A DNA stretch of 64,000 nt from UBA8752 sp040261275 (GCA_040261275.1 JBDQOI010000002.1:1-64000); one strand, 5' to 3'; positions 1 through 8,501 are shown, numbered from the stretch's first letter. Numbers and translations: made by a program. Notes: generated from the sequence alone by a model not told the origin.

Positions 1-275
1 CGCTTTTCGGTGCGGTCGTCAAAGGCGAGCTGGATGTTCACTGTGCCCTTGTATCGGGCGGGCGTGCCCTTGCGGTTGGTGACCGCCCAACCGAGGGCGT
101 CGGCGTAGGCCATGATGCTGGCGCGCTTGCTCGGCCAGTCGGGGTGGACCAGTACGAACTGCGGCTCGCCGTGTATTTGGGCTGACTGACGAACGGCCTT
201 GCGAAAGCGCATTTCCTTGCCCACCCGCTCCAAGAAGGGCATGCGCTCAGGGTAGTCGTTGGAGAAGAAGCCCAT
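1..275 (-). CDS. Hypothetical protein, 3' part cut by window edge
   Basis: An open frame reads leftward from an ATG at 273-275 and leaves the window still open after about 91 residues. It starts 9 bp after the nth stop, so the two probably share a transcript. The visible N-terminus (MGFFSNDYPERMPFLERVGK) is soluble, basic and rich in charged and aromatic residues, with no signal peptide or membrane segment. I do not recognise the family. The composition and in-frame continuity argue that it is real, but the function cannot be stated from this fragment. Confidence 0.6.
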   Translation of the reverse strand, partial: MGFFSNDYPERMPFLERVGKEMRFRKAVRQSAQIHGEPQFVLVHPDWPSKRASIMAYADALGWAVTNRKGTPARYKGTVNIQLAFDDRTEK

Positions 276-284
276 CGTCTTTCG

Positions 285-974
285 CTACTTCAGCTTGGCG
301 ATTTCGGACTTCCGGCCAATGGTGCGCGTAATGAAGTCCCGGTCGCGTTTGGGGCTGCGGGCTGGGGAATACTCGCGGCCGTAGAAGATGATCTGCAGGT
401 GGAGCTTGTTCCACCTCTCTTCTGGGAACAGCCGTTTGGCGTCGCGCTCGGTCTGCTCCACGTTCTTGCCGTTGGTGAAATTCCAGCGGTACATCAGGCG
501 GTGGATGTGGGTGTCGACAGGGAAGGCTGGGACGCCGAAGGCCTGCGACATGACCACAGACGCCGTCTTGTGGCCCACGCCCGGCAGGCGTTCCAATGCC
601 TCCATGTCTTGGGGGACGGTGCCGCCGTGCTCGTCCATCAGGATCTCGCTCAGGCGGACGATGGCCTTGGACTTCTGCGGGCTGAGGCCGCACGGCCGGA
701 TGATCTCGCGGACCTCGTCCACCGGCACATGGCGCATGTGCTTGGGATTGTCGGCCCGGGCAAAGAGGGCAGGGGTGATCTGGTTGACCCTGGCGTCCGT
801 GCACTGCGCGCTGAGCAGCACCGCCACCAGCAGCGTGTAGGGGTCGGTATGGTCGAGCGGAACCGGCACTTCCGGATAGAGCCGCTCGAGCTCGTCCATC
901 ACCCATTGCACACGGGCGGCCTTCGTGGACAAATCGGGGTGAGCAAGTGGGGCAGGGACATCTGCTTTGGACAT
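285..974 (-). CDS. nth: Endonuclease III, Fe-S cluster ligands absent
   Basis: This is a base-excision-repair DNA glycosylase/AP lyase of 229 aa, the usual length. The helix-hairpin-helix reads LPGVGHKTASVV and contains the catalytic Lys. The downstream VDTHIHR carries the catalytic Asp. The start is the ATG at 972-974; the frame stays open further upstream, but that extension would run into the divergent neighbour. The C-terminus (GREYSPARSPKRDRDF) sits where Escherichia coli Nth has the Cys-X6-Cys-X2-Cys-X5-Cys loop binding [4Fe-4S], and no cysteines are present. The enzyme should therefore be a cluster-less variant. It is divergent from the DHH gene with only 24 bp between starts. Confidence 0.93.
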   Translation of the reverse strand: MSKADVPAPLAHPDLSTKAARVQWVMDELERLYPEVPVPLDHTDPYTLLVAVLLSAQCTDARVNQITPALFARADNPKHMRHVPVDEVREIIRPCGLSPQKSKAIVRLSEILMDEHGGTVPQDMEALERLPGVGHKTASVVMSQAFGVPAFPVDTHIHRLMYRWNFTNGKNVEQTERDAKRLFPEERWNKLHLQIIFYGREYSPARSPKRDRDFITRTIGRKSEIAKLK

Positions 975-998
975 GGCTGCAAGGTATCTTCGCTTTTC

Positions 999-2060
999 AT
1001 GAATGCACCGCAATCCGTCCACAGCATGGTGGACGCCGCAGACCTCGCGGAATTCCAGCGCCACCTCGACGGGGCGCAACACGTCGCCATCACGAGCCAC
1101 CGCTCACCTGACGCCGATGCCGTGGGCACTTCGCTGGCCTTGGCCCGCTACCTGCGCTCTACTGGAAAAGAGGTCACCTGTCTGTTGCCCGATGCACCTG
1201 ATGAGGCCCTCGACTGGATGCCTGGCGTAGAGGACATTGTCAAATTCGACGCAGACCCCGGAAAAGCGCAAGAGGCGCTGCACCGGGCCGATGTGCTGTT
1301 TGCCCTCGACTACAATGGCATGGGCCGCCTGGGGCCGATGGCCGATGCCGCCCAAGCCGCCACCGGCACGTGGCTCATGGTGGACCACCACATGGGGCCC
1401 GAAGACTTCCCTACCGCTCGGGTCCATGACGCGCGCTGCAGCTCCACCGCAGAATTGCTCTATGGCGTCATCGCCGGACTCGGTGGCCGGGACGCGGTCG
1501 ATGCCGTGGGCGCTTCCCTGTTGTACGCGGGCATGATGACCGATACGGGCAGCTTTCGTTTCCGGTCGGTCTCTTCGGAGACCCACCGGGTGATTGCAGA
1601 GATGATGGACCGCGGACTCGACCACACCGCTGTGCACGAGGCCATCTTTGGAGAACAGCCGATGGACCGGATGCAACTGCACGCCTTTGCCGTTGTGGAA
1701 CGCATGGAGGTGTATCCCGAATTTCAGACCGCATTTGTCCACCTCACGGCCGAGGACATGAAGCGGTTCCACTACCGCCCAGGCTACACAGAAGGACTGG
1801 TCAACAAAGCGCTCGGTGTGGCCGGCGTCAAGGTGGCGGTATTTGCCAAGCAGTCTTCCGATCGCGTCAAGATGAGCTTCCGCTCCGTGGGCAACTACAG
1901 CGTGCGCGACTTTGCCGAGAAGCACTTTGACGGTGGGGGACACAACAATGCCGCCGGCGGCGCATCGGAAGAATCCATCGGCGTGGTCATGGCCCGACTT
2001 CGCGGATTACTGCCGGAGATCTCAGCAGGCATTGATGCTTCAGACGCGGCAGGCCGATGA
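999..2060 (+). CDS. nrnA: DHH-family phosphoesterase, NrnA-type oligoribonuclease/pAp phosphatase
   Basis: A cytosolic 353-aa DHH/DHHA1 phosphoesterase. NrnA enzymes degrade nanoRNAs and dephosphorylate 3'-phosphoadenosine 5'-phosphate. Motifs visible are HRSPDADAVGTS near residue 33, DYNG, VDHHMG (the DHH motif) and a C-terminal GGGHNNAAGG typical of the DHHA1 subdomain. The ATG at 999 was chosen because the frame further upstream lies antisense to nth and is not coding. The stop overlaps the next ATG by 4 bp (2057-2060), which implies translational coupling with the FKBP lipoprotein genes. The exact substrate (nanoRNA, pAp or cyclic-dinucleotide product) cannot be read from sequence. Confidence 0.92.
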   Translation: MNAPQSVHSMVDAADLAEFQRHLDGAQHVAITSHRSPDADAVGTSLALARYLRSTGKEVTCLLPDAPDEALDWMPGVEDIVKFDADPGKAQEALHRADVLFALDYNGMGRLGPMADAAQAATGTWLMVDHHMGPEDFPTARVHDARCSSTAELLYGVIAGLGGRDAVDAVGASLLYAGMMTDTGSFRFRSVSSETHRVIAEMMDRGLDHTAVHEAIFGEQPMDRMQLHAFAVVERMEVYPEFQTAFVHLTAEDMKRFHYRPGYTEGLVNKALGVAGVKVAVFAKQSSDRVKMSFRSVGNYSVRDFAEKHFDGGGHNNAAGGASEESIGVVMARLRGLLPEISAGIDASDAAGR

Positions 2061-2635
2061 AGGCAAGGCGGGAAAAGCACAACCGTTTCACGCCGTGGGC
2101 TGTGGGACTGTTAGGGTGCCTTCTTCCCTCGATTTGGTCCGGATGCACAGAGGAGCGTCTGCCTGACGCACCGCCCAAGCAGACCCCGAGCACCTCAGAC
2201 CTTATGGAATTTCACCGCCAACGGGCATTGGCGTTGGACAGCCTCATGGCCGCCCGGTCGGCTTCCTGGGACTCGGTCGTCACCACGGGCACCGGACTGA
2301 GGTACGAGGTCATTGATGGGGCCCCGGGGACGACGGCCTTCATTCAGAACCTTCCCGAAGGGCTCGTTTTGGAACTGCACCATCGGATTGCGCTGCTCGA
2401 CGGAAGGGAGATTTCCACTTGGCAACGGGACGGCCCCATGGCCTTCGAGCTTGGGCGCACCGATTTGCCCACCGGCTTCCACGAGCTCATCGGCCATGCC
2501 GCCATCGGCGACAGCATTCGGGCCTTGATCCCGCCCTCTCAGGCTTGGGGCATGAGCGGAAGACCGCCCGAAATCCCGCAGGAGGCTGTGATTTCCGTGC
2601 AGATGAGGATCAACCGCTACGCCTTATCCCCATGA
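2057..2635 (+). CDS. FKBP-type peptidyl-prolyl isomerase lipoprotein
   Basis: A 192-aa protein with a basic N-terminus, a hydrophobic stretch and a lipobox-like SIWSGC, so it is probably lipid-anchored in the envelope. The C-terminal about 110 residues fit an FKBP domain: the LELHHRIALLDGREISTW strand pair, a region ending TGFHELIGHAAIGDSIRALI, then the PPSQAWGMSGRPPEIPQ loop. The role would be folding of exported proteins. It is the middle gene of a 4-bp-overlap chain with the DHH gene and the next lipoprotein. The family call is firm; the client proteins are unknown. Confidence 0.85.
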   Translation: MKARREKHNRFTPWAVGLLGCLLPSIWSGCTEERLPDAPPKQTPSTSDLMEFHRQRALALDSLMAARSASWDSVVTTGTGLRYEVIDGAPGTTAFIQNLPEGLVLELHHRIALLDGREISTWQRDGPMAFELGRTDLPTGFHELIGHAAIGDSIRALIPPSQAWGMSGRPPEIPQEAVISVQMRINRYALSP

Positions 2636-3411
2636 CCGGGCTACGGCCCTTGTGGATTCTCTTCTTACTGGCGCTCTCCGGGTGCTCCGAACGGGAACCG
2701 CTCCCTTGGACGCTACTGGAATTGGGCTCGCGCCCCATCAGAGCGGCTTGGGACCAAGGAGAGGCCTTGGTCCTGACCGTAGAAGCGAGGGCACAAGAGG
2801 ATGGGGGACCGAAGGCAGCGGCATCGAATTGGCCCATTGTCATTTTCCCCGACACCAGCGCTGCCTCGCGCATCATGCGGCGGGAACTGTTCGGGCTCGC
2901 TGACATCGCTTGTGGCGATCGCATGCGCCTGCACCCCCAAGATCTTCCGCCGAGCCTGCGCGCGGTACTCGATGAACAATACGCCGACAGCGTGGAGTTG
3001 AGTTGGCAATGCGCCCACAGGACGGAATTGGCCGCCCTGCTGGCACCTATCGTTGCCCTTTCTGCGCAACCTGGACCGTCCGAAGAAAGATGGTTGGCCA
3101 CCCTTCGCAAAGGATTTCCGGAAAAAGTCATCCTGCCCGAGCACCCTTACCGAGAAGGGGATCATGTTCAATTGGAAATCGAGGCCTATCGGCCCGATGG
3201 AAGCCTTGTTGGCGACACCGTCAAATTGGCATTCCGCTGGGGAGAGCCGGACCAAGTCGTTCCGGCTTTGAAGCCATTCCTCCTCCAAGCAGGGAAAGGG
3301 TCCAGCGCCTCGCTGTGGTCCAGGTCCGACCAGGCATTCGGCACGGAAGCCCACCCCGTACTCGGGTTGCCGGCCCATACGCCCGTCCAATTCGTGGTCA
3401 AGGCCCGCTGA
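2632..3411 (+). CDS. Lipoprotein with divergent FKBP-like C-terminal domain
   Basis: A 259-aa predicted lipoprotein (signal ending LLALSGCSE). The ATG at 2632 overlaps the upstream stop by 4 bp. The N-terminal two thirds look like one degenerate isomerase or chaperone-like domain. The last about 75 residues (GDTVKLAFRWGEPDQVVPAL, then DQAFGTEAHPVLGLPAHTP) match the FKBP pattern, including the AFG loop and the terminal strand before VQFVV. Pairing with an FKBP lipoprotein suggests a periplasmic folding module resembling the GldI-type isomerases of gliding Bacteroidota, though membership of that group is inference. It ends 1 bp before the convergent phosphatase stop. Confidence 0.7.
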   Translation: MTGLRPLWILFLLALSGCSEREPLPWTLLELGSRPIRAAWDQGEALVLTVEARAQEDGGPKAAASNWPIVIFPDTSAASRIMRRELFGLADIACGDRMRLHPQDLPPSLRAVLDEQYADSVELSWQCAHRTELAALLAPIVALSAQPGPSEERWLATLRKGFPEKVILPEHPYREGDHVQLEIEAYRPDGSLVGDTVKLAFRWGEPDQVVPALKPFLLQAGKGSSASLWSRSDQAFGTEAHPVLGLPAHTPVQFVVKAR

Positions 3412-3412
3412 T

Positions 3413-3889
3413 TCAACCGAAATCGCGGTCCAACCAAGCGAGGGCTGCCTTGCGCACTTGCTCCCGCACCTCCGCAAATCCATCCTCGCCACCGTAATAG
3501 GGGTCGAGAACCTCGGCACCTGAAGGGTCAAACAAGTCCGCTTTGGCTTCTTCCTCCTCAGAGCGCGCCAGGTCGAGCACATCGCGCAGGTTGGACCGGT
3601 CCATTACGAGAATGCGATCGTACTTGGCGAAGTCGCCGCGGACGAACTTCGCCGAACGCTGACCGGAGATGTCAATGTCTACCGCCCGCATGGTGGCCAC
3701 GCTTCGACGGTCCGGCGCATGCCCTACGTGGTAGCCCGAGGTGCCCGCTGAATCCACCTTGACCCTGCATCCCCTCACCATCGCGGAATGGCGGAGCCAA
3801 CCCTCCCCAATGGGGGAGCGGCAGATGTTGCCGAGGCAAACTACAAGGTAACGCTTCACTTTAGGTTGAGCCACCTGATCAGCTGACAT
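3413..3889 (-). CDS. Low-molecular-weight protein-tyrosine phosphatase
   Basis: A 158-aa cytosolic phosphatase. The P-loop VCLGNICRSP (C-X5-R) lies near residue 17, and the general-acid motif DPYYGG lies near residue 130, so the catalytic set is complete. The ATG at 3889 overlaps the 3' end of dnaA by 11 bp, and the two are co-oriented, so it is probably translated from dnaA read-through mRNA. In other bacteria the family reverses tyrosine phosphorylation or arginine phosphorylation; which applies here is unknown. Confidence 0.93.
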   Translation of the reverse strand: MSADQVAQPKVKRYLVVCLGNICRSPIGEGWLRHSAMVRGCRVKVDSAGTSGYHVGHAPDRRSVATMRAVDIDISGQRSAKFVRGDFAKYDRILVMDRSNLRDVLDLARSEEEEAKADLFDPSGAEVLDPYYGGEDGFAEVREQVRKAALAWLDRDFG

Positions 3890-5309
3890 TCAGCTTCTTC
3901 TCGAGGTCGTCGAGATACTTCCGGAAGTGCTTGTCCGTCTCGCTCAAGTTGTTGACCGTACGGCAGGCATGGAGCACGGTAGCGTGGTCCTTTCCTCCGC
4001 AGTGAAGGCCAATGTTGGCCAACGAACTTTTGGTCATCTTCTTGGCGAAGTACATCGCGATTTGACGCGCCTGCACGATTTCGCGCTTGCGGGTCTTGGA
4101 CTTGAGCAGTTCGATGGGCAAATCGAAGTAATCGCACACCACCTTTTGGATGTAGTCGATGCTGACCTCGCGCGCGGTGTTCTTCACGAACTTGTCAATC
4201 ATCTGCTTCGCCAACTCCAACGTGATGGCCTTGCGGTTCAAGCTGCTCTGGGCGATGAGGCTGATCAATGCCCCCTCCAGCTCGCGAATGTTGGTGTTGA
4301 TCGAGTAGGCGAGGTACTCCATGACCTCGCGGGGAAGCTCGATGCCGTCGGCATACATCTTCTTATCGAGGATGGCCATGCGGGTCTCCAAACTCGGTAC
4401 TTGCACATCTGCGCTCAAACCCCACTTGAAGCGGGAGAGGAGGCGCTGCTCCATTCCCTGCATCTCCACGGGCGGCTTGTCGCTGGTCAAAACGATCTGC
4501 TTGCCTGTCTGATGGAGGTGGTTGAAGATGTGGAAGAACACGTCCTGCGTCTTCTCCTTTCCGCTGAAGAACTGAACGTCGTCCACAATGAGGACGTCCA
4601 TCAGCTGATAGAAATGGGAGAAGTCATTGACGCTGTTGTTGCGAACGGCGTCGATGAATTGGTGGGTGAACTTTTCTGAATTGACGTAAAGGACCGTCTT
4701 CTCCGGGAAACGGTTCTTGATCTCGATTCCAATGGCGTGCGCGAGGTGGGTCTTTCCGAGTCCTACCGGGCTGTAAATGAGCAGCGGATTGAAAGCTGTC
4801 CCTCCAGGCTTCTGGGCTACTGCAAATCCAGCACTGCGGGCCAAACGGTTGCTTTCCCCTTCAATGAAATTCTCGAAGCTGTATTTCGGATTCAGGTTGG
4901 AATCGATGTTGAGCTTCTTGAGGCCGGGAATCACGAAAGGATTCTTGATCGGCGCCTCGCTGCCGTCCATCGGCATCTTCACTGAGCGGTTGCGCACCGC
5001 TGCGTGGTGCGAAGTGGGCAACTTCACGGTGTAGGGGGAGGAGCCCGCCGCGGGCTGCTCCATGATGATGGAGTACTCCAAACGCGCCTCCTTCCCGAGC
5101 TCCTTGCCGATCGCCTTGCGCAACAACTCTATGTAATGCTCCTCCAACCACTCGTAGAAGAACTGGGAGGGCACCTGTATGGTCAGGACTGACTCCTCGA
5201 GCTTGACCGCCTTGATCGGAATGAACCACGTCTTGAAAGCTTGAGCGCTGACATTGTCTTCAATAAAGGAGAGGCAATTGGCCCAGACACTTTCGTGATG
5301 GAGGTTCAT
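3879..5309 (-). CDS. dnaA: Chromosomal replication initiator DnaA
   Basis: A 476-aa initiator ATPase. Domain I begins at residue 1, a short linker ends near 125, and the AAA+ domain carries Walker A SPVGLGKTH (about 180-188) and Walker B VLIVDDVQFF. The C-terminal DNA-binding helix-turn-helix contains CGGKDHATVLHACR, the family signature. The ATG at 5307-5309 agrees with the family N-terminus. A 300-bp AT-rich spacer lies upstream, but I see no cluster of DnaA boxes in it, so the origin cannot be placed here. Confidence 0.98.
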   Translation of the reverse strand: MNLHHESVWANCLSFIEDNVSAQAFKTWFIPIKAVKLEESVLTIQVPSQFFYEWLEEHYIELLRKAIGKELGKEARLEYSIIMEQPAAGSSPYTVKLPTSHHAAVRNRSVKMPMDGSEAPIKNPFVIPGLKKLNIDSNLNPKYSFENFIEGESNRLARSAGFAVAQKPGGTAFNPLLIYSPVGLGKTHLAHAIGIEIKNRFPEKTVLYVNSEKFTHQFIDAVRNNSVNDFSHFYQLMDVLIVDDVQFFSGKEKTQDVFFHIFNHLHQTGKQIVLTSDKPPVEMQGMEQRLLSRFKWGLSADVQVPSLETRMAILDKKMYADGIELPREVMEYLAYSINTNIRELEGALISLIAQSSLNRKAITLELAKQMIDKFVKNTAREVSIDYIQKVVCDYFDLPIELLKSKTRKREIVQARQIAMYFAKKMTKSSLANIGLHCGGKDHATVLHACRTVNNLSETDKHFRKYLDDLEKKLNVS

Positions 5310-5609
5310 ATTGGGTGAGGTTGACAGTGTAAAACGTATTCCGGATTTTCATCCGACCCCCCATTCGGAGAGAAGGCAAATATTCCCGGAAGGTTTGAAT
5401 AAAAAAAGCCCTGCACCCCTTGATTTTTTCGAAATTCCATTCCTGAGGTCCAGTCATTAAACACCTCGAATTTTCCGAACGCTGATAACACGCCATACAA
5501 CCCGTAAAAAAGACATCTCATCCAATTCCATCATCCCCTCAAAGTGCCATTAGAAGTCTTCAAAGACCCTGGTTTTTTTGCAAGTCGACATGGAAAAGAA
5601 GAAAGGGTC
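5310..5609. other. AT-rich intergenic spacer upstream of dnaA
   Basis: This stretch separates the dnaA start from the stop of the glycosyltransferase gene and is noticeably richer in A/T than its flanks, especially 5395-5580 with runs of A and T. It presumably carries the dnaA promoter. I found only one near-match to a DnaA box (on the minus strand at about 5328-5336, one mismatch), and no coding frame, RNA gene or strong hairpin. Confidence 0.5.
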
Positions 5610-6740
5610 TCATGCGCGACCATTCCACACCCTGTTCATGGCCTCCCATGCCTTTTCGGCCACATGACCCCAAGCATAGCGCCCCGACGCTTCTGCCATT
5701 CCCTCCGGTGGGCGAACCAAGGCATTCAAAAATGCTCCTTCAAGGGCATCCCTGTCGTGCAGCACTCCCTGACCGAAGTGTTCAGGATAAGCCAAGTCAT
5801 TCGGGGCCACAATGCCCAAACCGGCGGCAGCCGCCTCCAAAACGCTGATTCCGAAGAAATCGTGATGGGCCGTCACCAGGGCCAAGTCCGCTGACCTCAA
5901 GATCTCCACATATTCCTCCCTTGACGGCTGGTGACCCCAGACCAGGATGCGCTCCGCATGACGCTCCTTCATCTCATCAAATGCCGACGGCACCCGGTCA
6001 AAAGACTGGCCCATCACCGCCAATCTAAACTCAAGCCCCGCCTGCACTGCAGCATCCAGGCAAGACAAAAAAGCGGCAGGCCCCTTATCGTATTCCCATC
6101 TGTGATTCCACACCACCACGGGTGAACCCGCCGCAAAACAACGGGTATGGCGGAGCTTTCCCGCCTCCAGAACATCCTCTTCCAAACCGATGGGGACCAC
6201 CTCGGATTTTGCAGCGACCCTGCTTGCAACGTCTTTCGGACGCGGAGCGGGAAAACGAGAAACAAAGCCCGGCAATGCTTCCAAAAAAATGTTCCGGTGG
6301 TAATGCGAGTTGAACCAGATCGCGTCCGCCACCCAAGCACTCGTCAAATTCACCCAAGCATAGTGACGGTCCCATTCCATTTCTGGTCGCTCCGGGTGAG
6401 GAGGGAAGGTCAATTGGTTCTCGTGGAAATACGCCACCACCGGAGTGTCCCTGTGGCCGGCGGGCAAAGCCGCGCGGAATTGCGCGACATCGAGCATGTC
6501 CGTCACCACAAATGCGTCGACCCGTCGGTCCAAAGCACCAGATTCAAGCATGCGCTCCACCAGCACCATGGATGCCGCGTGCATCCGCCACTTCCAATGC
6601 CGGCCGGGCAATGCAAAGACCTCAACCTCCAATTCTCCGCCACATCGCGCAGCGGCAGCGGGCCATTCCCTGGCCATGCCTTCTGCCCAAAGGGCATGAC
6701 TACCGGCCGAGTATGGATTGAGCAGGATCACCCTCCGCAT
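5610..6740 (-). CDS. tRNA-queuosine mannosyltransferase homologue (GTDC1/QTMAN-like, DUF3524)
   Basis: A 376-aa glycosyltransferase. The N-terminal DUF3524 hallmarks are present: NPYSAGSHALWAEGM at residues 8-22, GRHWKWRMHA, and YFHENQLTFP followed by YAWVNLTSAWVADAIWFNS. The C-terminal half is a GT-B nucleotide-sugar domain (VVVWNHRWEYDKGP, then GISVLEAAAAGLGIVAPN). Vertebrate GTDC1/QTMAN mannosylates queuosine in tRNA-Asp; a matching bacterial role is inference. The ATG at 6738-6740 was chosen over a long upstream extension that overlaps the preceding gene; the gap to that gene's stop is 4 bp. No queuosine-synthesis gene lies nearby. Confidence 0.82.
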   Translation of the reverse strand: MRRVILLNPYSAGSHALWAEGMAREWPAAAARCGGELEVEVFALPGRHWKWRMHAASMVLVERMLESGALDRRVDAFVVTDMLDVAQFRAALPAGHRDTPVVAYFHENQLTFPPHPERPEMEWDRHYAWVNLTSAWVADAIWFNSHYHRNIFLEALPGFVSRFPAPRPKDVASRVAAKSEVVPIGLEEDVLEAGKLRHTRCFAAGSPVVVWNHRWEYDKGPAAFLSCLDAAVQAGLEFRLAVMGQSFDRVPSAFDEMKERHAERILVWGHQPSREEYVEILRSADLALVTAHHDFFGISVLEAAAAGLGIVAPNDLAYPEHFGQGVLHDRDALEGAFLNALVRPPEGMAEASGRYAWGHVAEKAWEAMNRVWNGRA

Positions 6741-6744
6741 GGGT

Positions 6745-7704
6745 TCAAGGTACCGGAGGTTCGTCAATGGACTTGCGAGAGGGCCTTCTGAACAAGCTTC
6801 GGAAGCCACGGCGAGGTTGCGCTGGGCCCAGAATCTCCGAAAGGTCGGGTTCACCCGCATCCACCCAGGCGGTATACCAAAGGCTGGAAACACCGCCAAT
6901 GGCCCGGCGCCATCTCTCTGCCACCATTCCGTTGAGGGCCTCCTCATACGCCGCGCACCAAGGCTCTACATGTTGCAACGCCATGACTCCCCCTCGCTCT
7001 TCTCGAACCTGGTCATCTCCAACCCATGTGGCGGACAACACGCGTTCCGCCTTCAGCAAGGGCTCGACATGTTGATGACTTTGCTCCAGCACCGCCCAAG
7101 CCCAAGCCCCAACATCGAAGACATAGGTCACTTCGTCCACCACCAAATCGTAGCCTCCTCCATATAGCTCGGGCAATCGGGTCTCCCAAAGCGAATGGAC
7201 CCCGACTTGGCCCGAGAGCTGACCGTTGTAGTTGAGCGTCGTGTGAAGTGGCACGTGCGCATCCGCGACATAATGACCCAAATCGGCGGCTGCGCGGAGA
7301 ATGGCTTCTCGATCCTGGGCATCGAATGCCTCCACCAGCCTTTTCTGGGACCATTGAATCTGCCATGGCAACACTCCGTATGCCCAGAGCGTATCCTCCG
7401 TGCAGGCGCACTCCGCGCGGGAGTAGGAAGGAGCATCACCCAAAGAATCCAAGCAGGTCAATGCCGGCGCATCCCGATCCAAATAATGCCGGGGCGCCTC
7501 GCGCTCCACGGAGTGCTTCCGCTTGTCCGCATCCGTGGCGTGAGCGGACAACCAGTCCACTTCCCGCATCATCCAACCGCCCAATGGCTGGGGCAGAGCC
7601 TCTGCAGCAGAGCGGTTGATGTGTCGATGAACGGAAAAACCCCACCCTCCGGAGACCCCGCCGATCAGCAAGACAAAAAAGAGGTAGGCCCGACCCGGAA
7701 TCAA
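6745..7704 (-). CDS. Secreted zinc-dependent phospholipase C/S1-P1 nuclease-like protein
   Basis: A 319-aa exported metalloenzyme. A signal peptide (about residues 1-20) precedes WGFSVHRHINR, so the mature N-terminal Trp can serve as a zinc ligand as in phospholipase C and S1/P1 enzymes. The core motif LGHYVADAHVPLHTTLNYNG and the later VHSLWE supply further His, Asp and Glu ligands. The substrate (phospholipid or nucleic acid) is undetermined. The start appears to be TTG at 7704, overlapping the ComB-like stop (TTGA); I see no ATG that keeps the signal peptide. Confidence 0.78.
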   Translation of the reverse strand: MIPGRAYLFFVLLIGGVSGGWGFSVHRHINRSAAEALPQPLGGWMMREVDWLSAHATDADKRKHSVEREAPRHYLDRDAPALTCLDSLGDAPSYSRAECACTEDTLWAYGVLPWQIQWSQKRLVEAFDAQDREAILRAAADLGHYVADAHVPLHTTLNYNGQLSGQVGVHSLWETRLPELYGGGYDLVVDEVTYVFDVGAWAWAVLEQSHQHVEPLLKAERVLSATWVGDDQVREERGGVMALQHVEPWCAAYEEALNGMVAERWRRAIGGVSSLWYTAWVDAGEPDLSEILGPAQPRRGFRSLFRRPSRKSIDEPPVP

Positions 7705-8498
7705 CGGGAAGCGTCACTCAATGCGCCTTCCTTGACGCGGCGGGCATCGATCAAAGCGCCTTTGTGAAGCACGGGGACCACATTGACCGTATTGGGCGTC
7801 AGACAGTATTTGATGTCCTCGCCGAGGCTGAGGTTTCTCAACCTGCGGCGATGTGAGGAGGCCTTGAGGAAGGAGAAGATATTTCCACGCACAGCAAGGA
7901 ACAGATGCTTTGCGGCTATCGTGCTGTCCTCCTCACTCCTGTATCGCGCAATGTCAATGAGGTTGTCGGCTATGGCTCCTGCACAGATGGTATCCTCAAG
8001 ATTGAACTTGTCCTTCCATCCGGAACACAAGAGCAGCACATCACCGGGTTGCTGCATCAGCCACGTACAAATTGCATCGAGGTTGTTGATGCTGCCAATG
8101 GCGACTTGGGGCATCTCCTTGGCCATATCAATGGCCTTCGTCCCATTCGTGGTCGTCAAGGCGACCGTCCTGCCTTCGAGCGCTCCATCCATGTAAGCCC
8201 GAGGAGAATTGCCGAAATCGAACCCCTCCACGATCTGCCCGTTCCGTTCTGCCGCCGCGATGCACCCTTCCTTCTGGAGTGCCCGCGCCTCATCCACCGT
8301 AGGAACGGGAATGATCCGGTCCACGCCATGCGCCAAGCCTGTGCAAATCGCCGATGTAGCCCGCAGAACGTCAATCACGACACACGTGTGGAATTCCTCC
8401 TTGTACAGTTCGAATTGACGCGGAGAGAAACACACTTCCACCCGGCGTGCCGGACGGTCTCCTCTACTGGCCTCCTTCGTTGACGACGCTATGGACAT
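7701..8498 (-). CDS. comB: 2-phosphosulfolactate phosphatase family protein (ComB-like)
   Basis: A 265-aa cytosolic protein of the ComB family, which hydrolyses 2-phosphosulfolactate to sulfolactate. Family motifs are VVIDVLRATSAICTGLAHG (about residues 40-58), a Glu-rich AAERNGQIVEGFDFGNSP segment, TTNGTKAI and LLCSGW near the centre. In methanogens this step belongs to coenzyme M synthesis. In bacteria it may serve sulfolactate production or another phosphatase role, and no other coenzyme M or sulfonate gene is seen here. It lies 3 bp downstream of gcvT and overlaps the phospholipase-like gene. Confidence 0.88.
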   Translation of the reverse strand: MSIASSTKEASRGDRPARRVEVCFSPRQFELYKEEFHTCVVIDVLRATSAICTGLAHGVDRIIPVPTVDEARALQKEGCIAAAERNGQIVEGFDFGNSPRAYMDGALEGRTVALTTTNGTKAIDMAKEMPQVAIGSINNLDAICTWLMQQPGDVLLLCSGWKDKFNLEDTICAGAIADNLIDIARYRSEEDSTIAAKHLFLAVRGNIFSFLKASSHRRRLRNLSLGEDIKYCLTPNTVNVVPVLHKGALIDARRVKEGALSDASR

Positions 8499-8501
8499 AC
8501 C

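Noticed and set aside
399..998. N-terminal extension of the DHH phosphoesterase frame
   Set aside because: It runs antisense to nth and has no homology-like pattern. The ATG at 999 begins exactly where the family starts.
5310..5609. Replication origin beside dnaA
   Set aside because: The spacer is AT-rich but shows no cluster of DnaA boxes, only one imperfect match, so oriC is not claimed.
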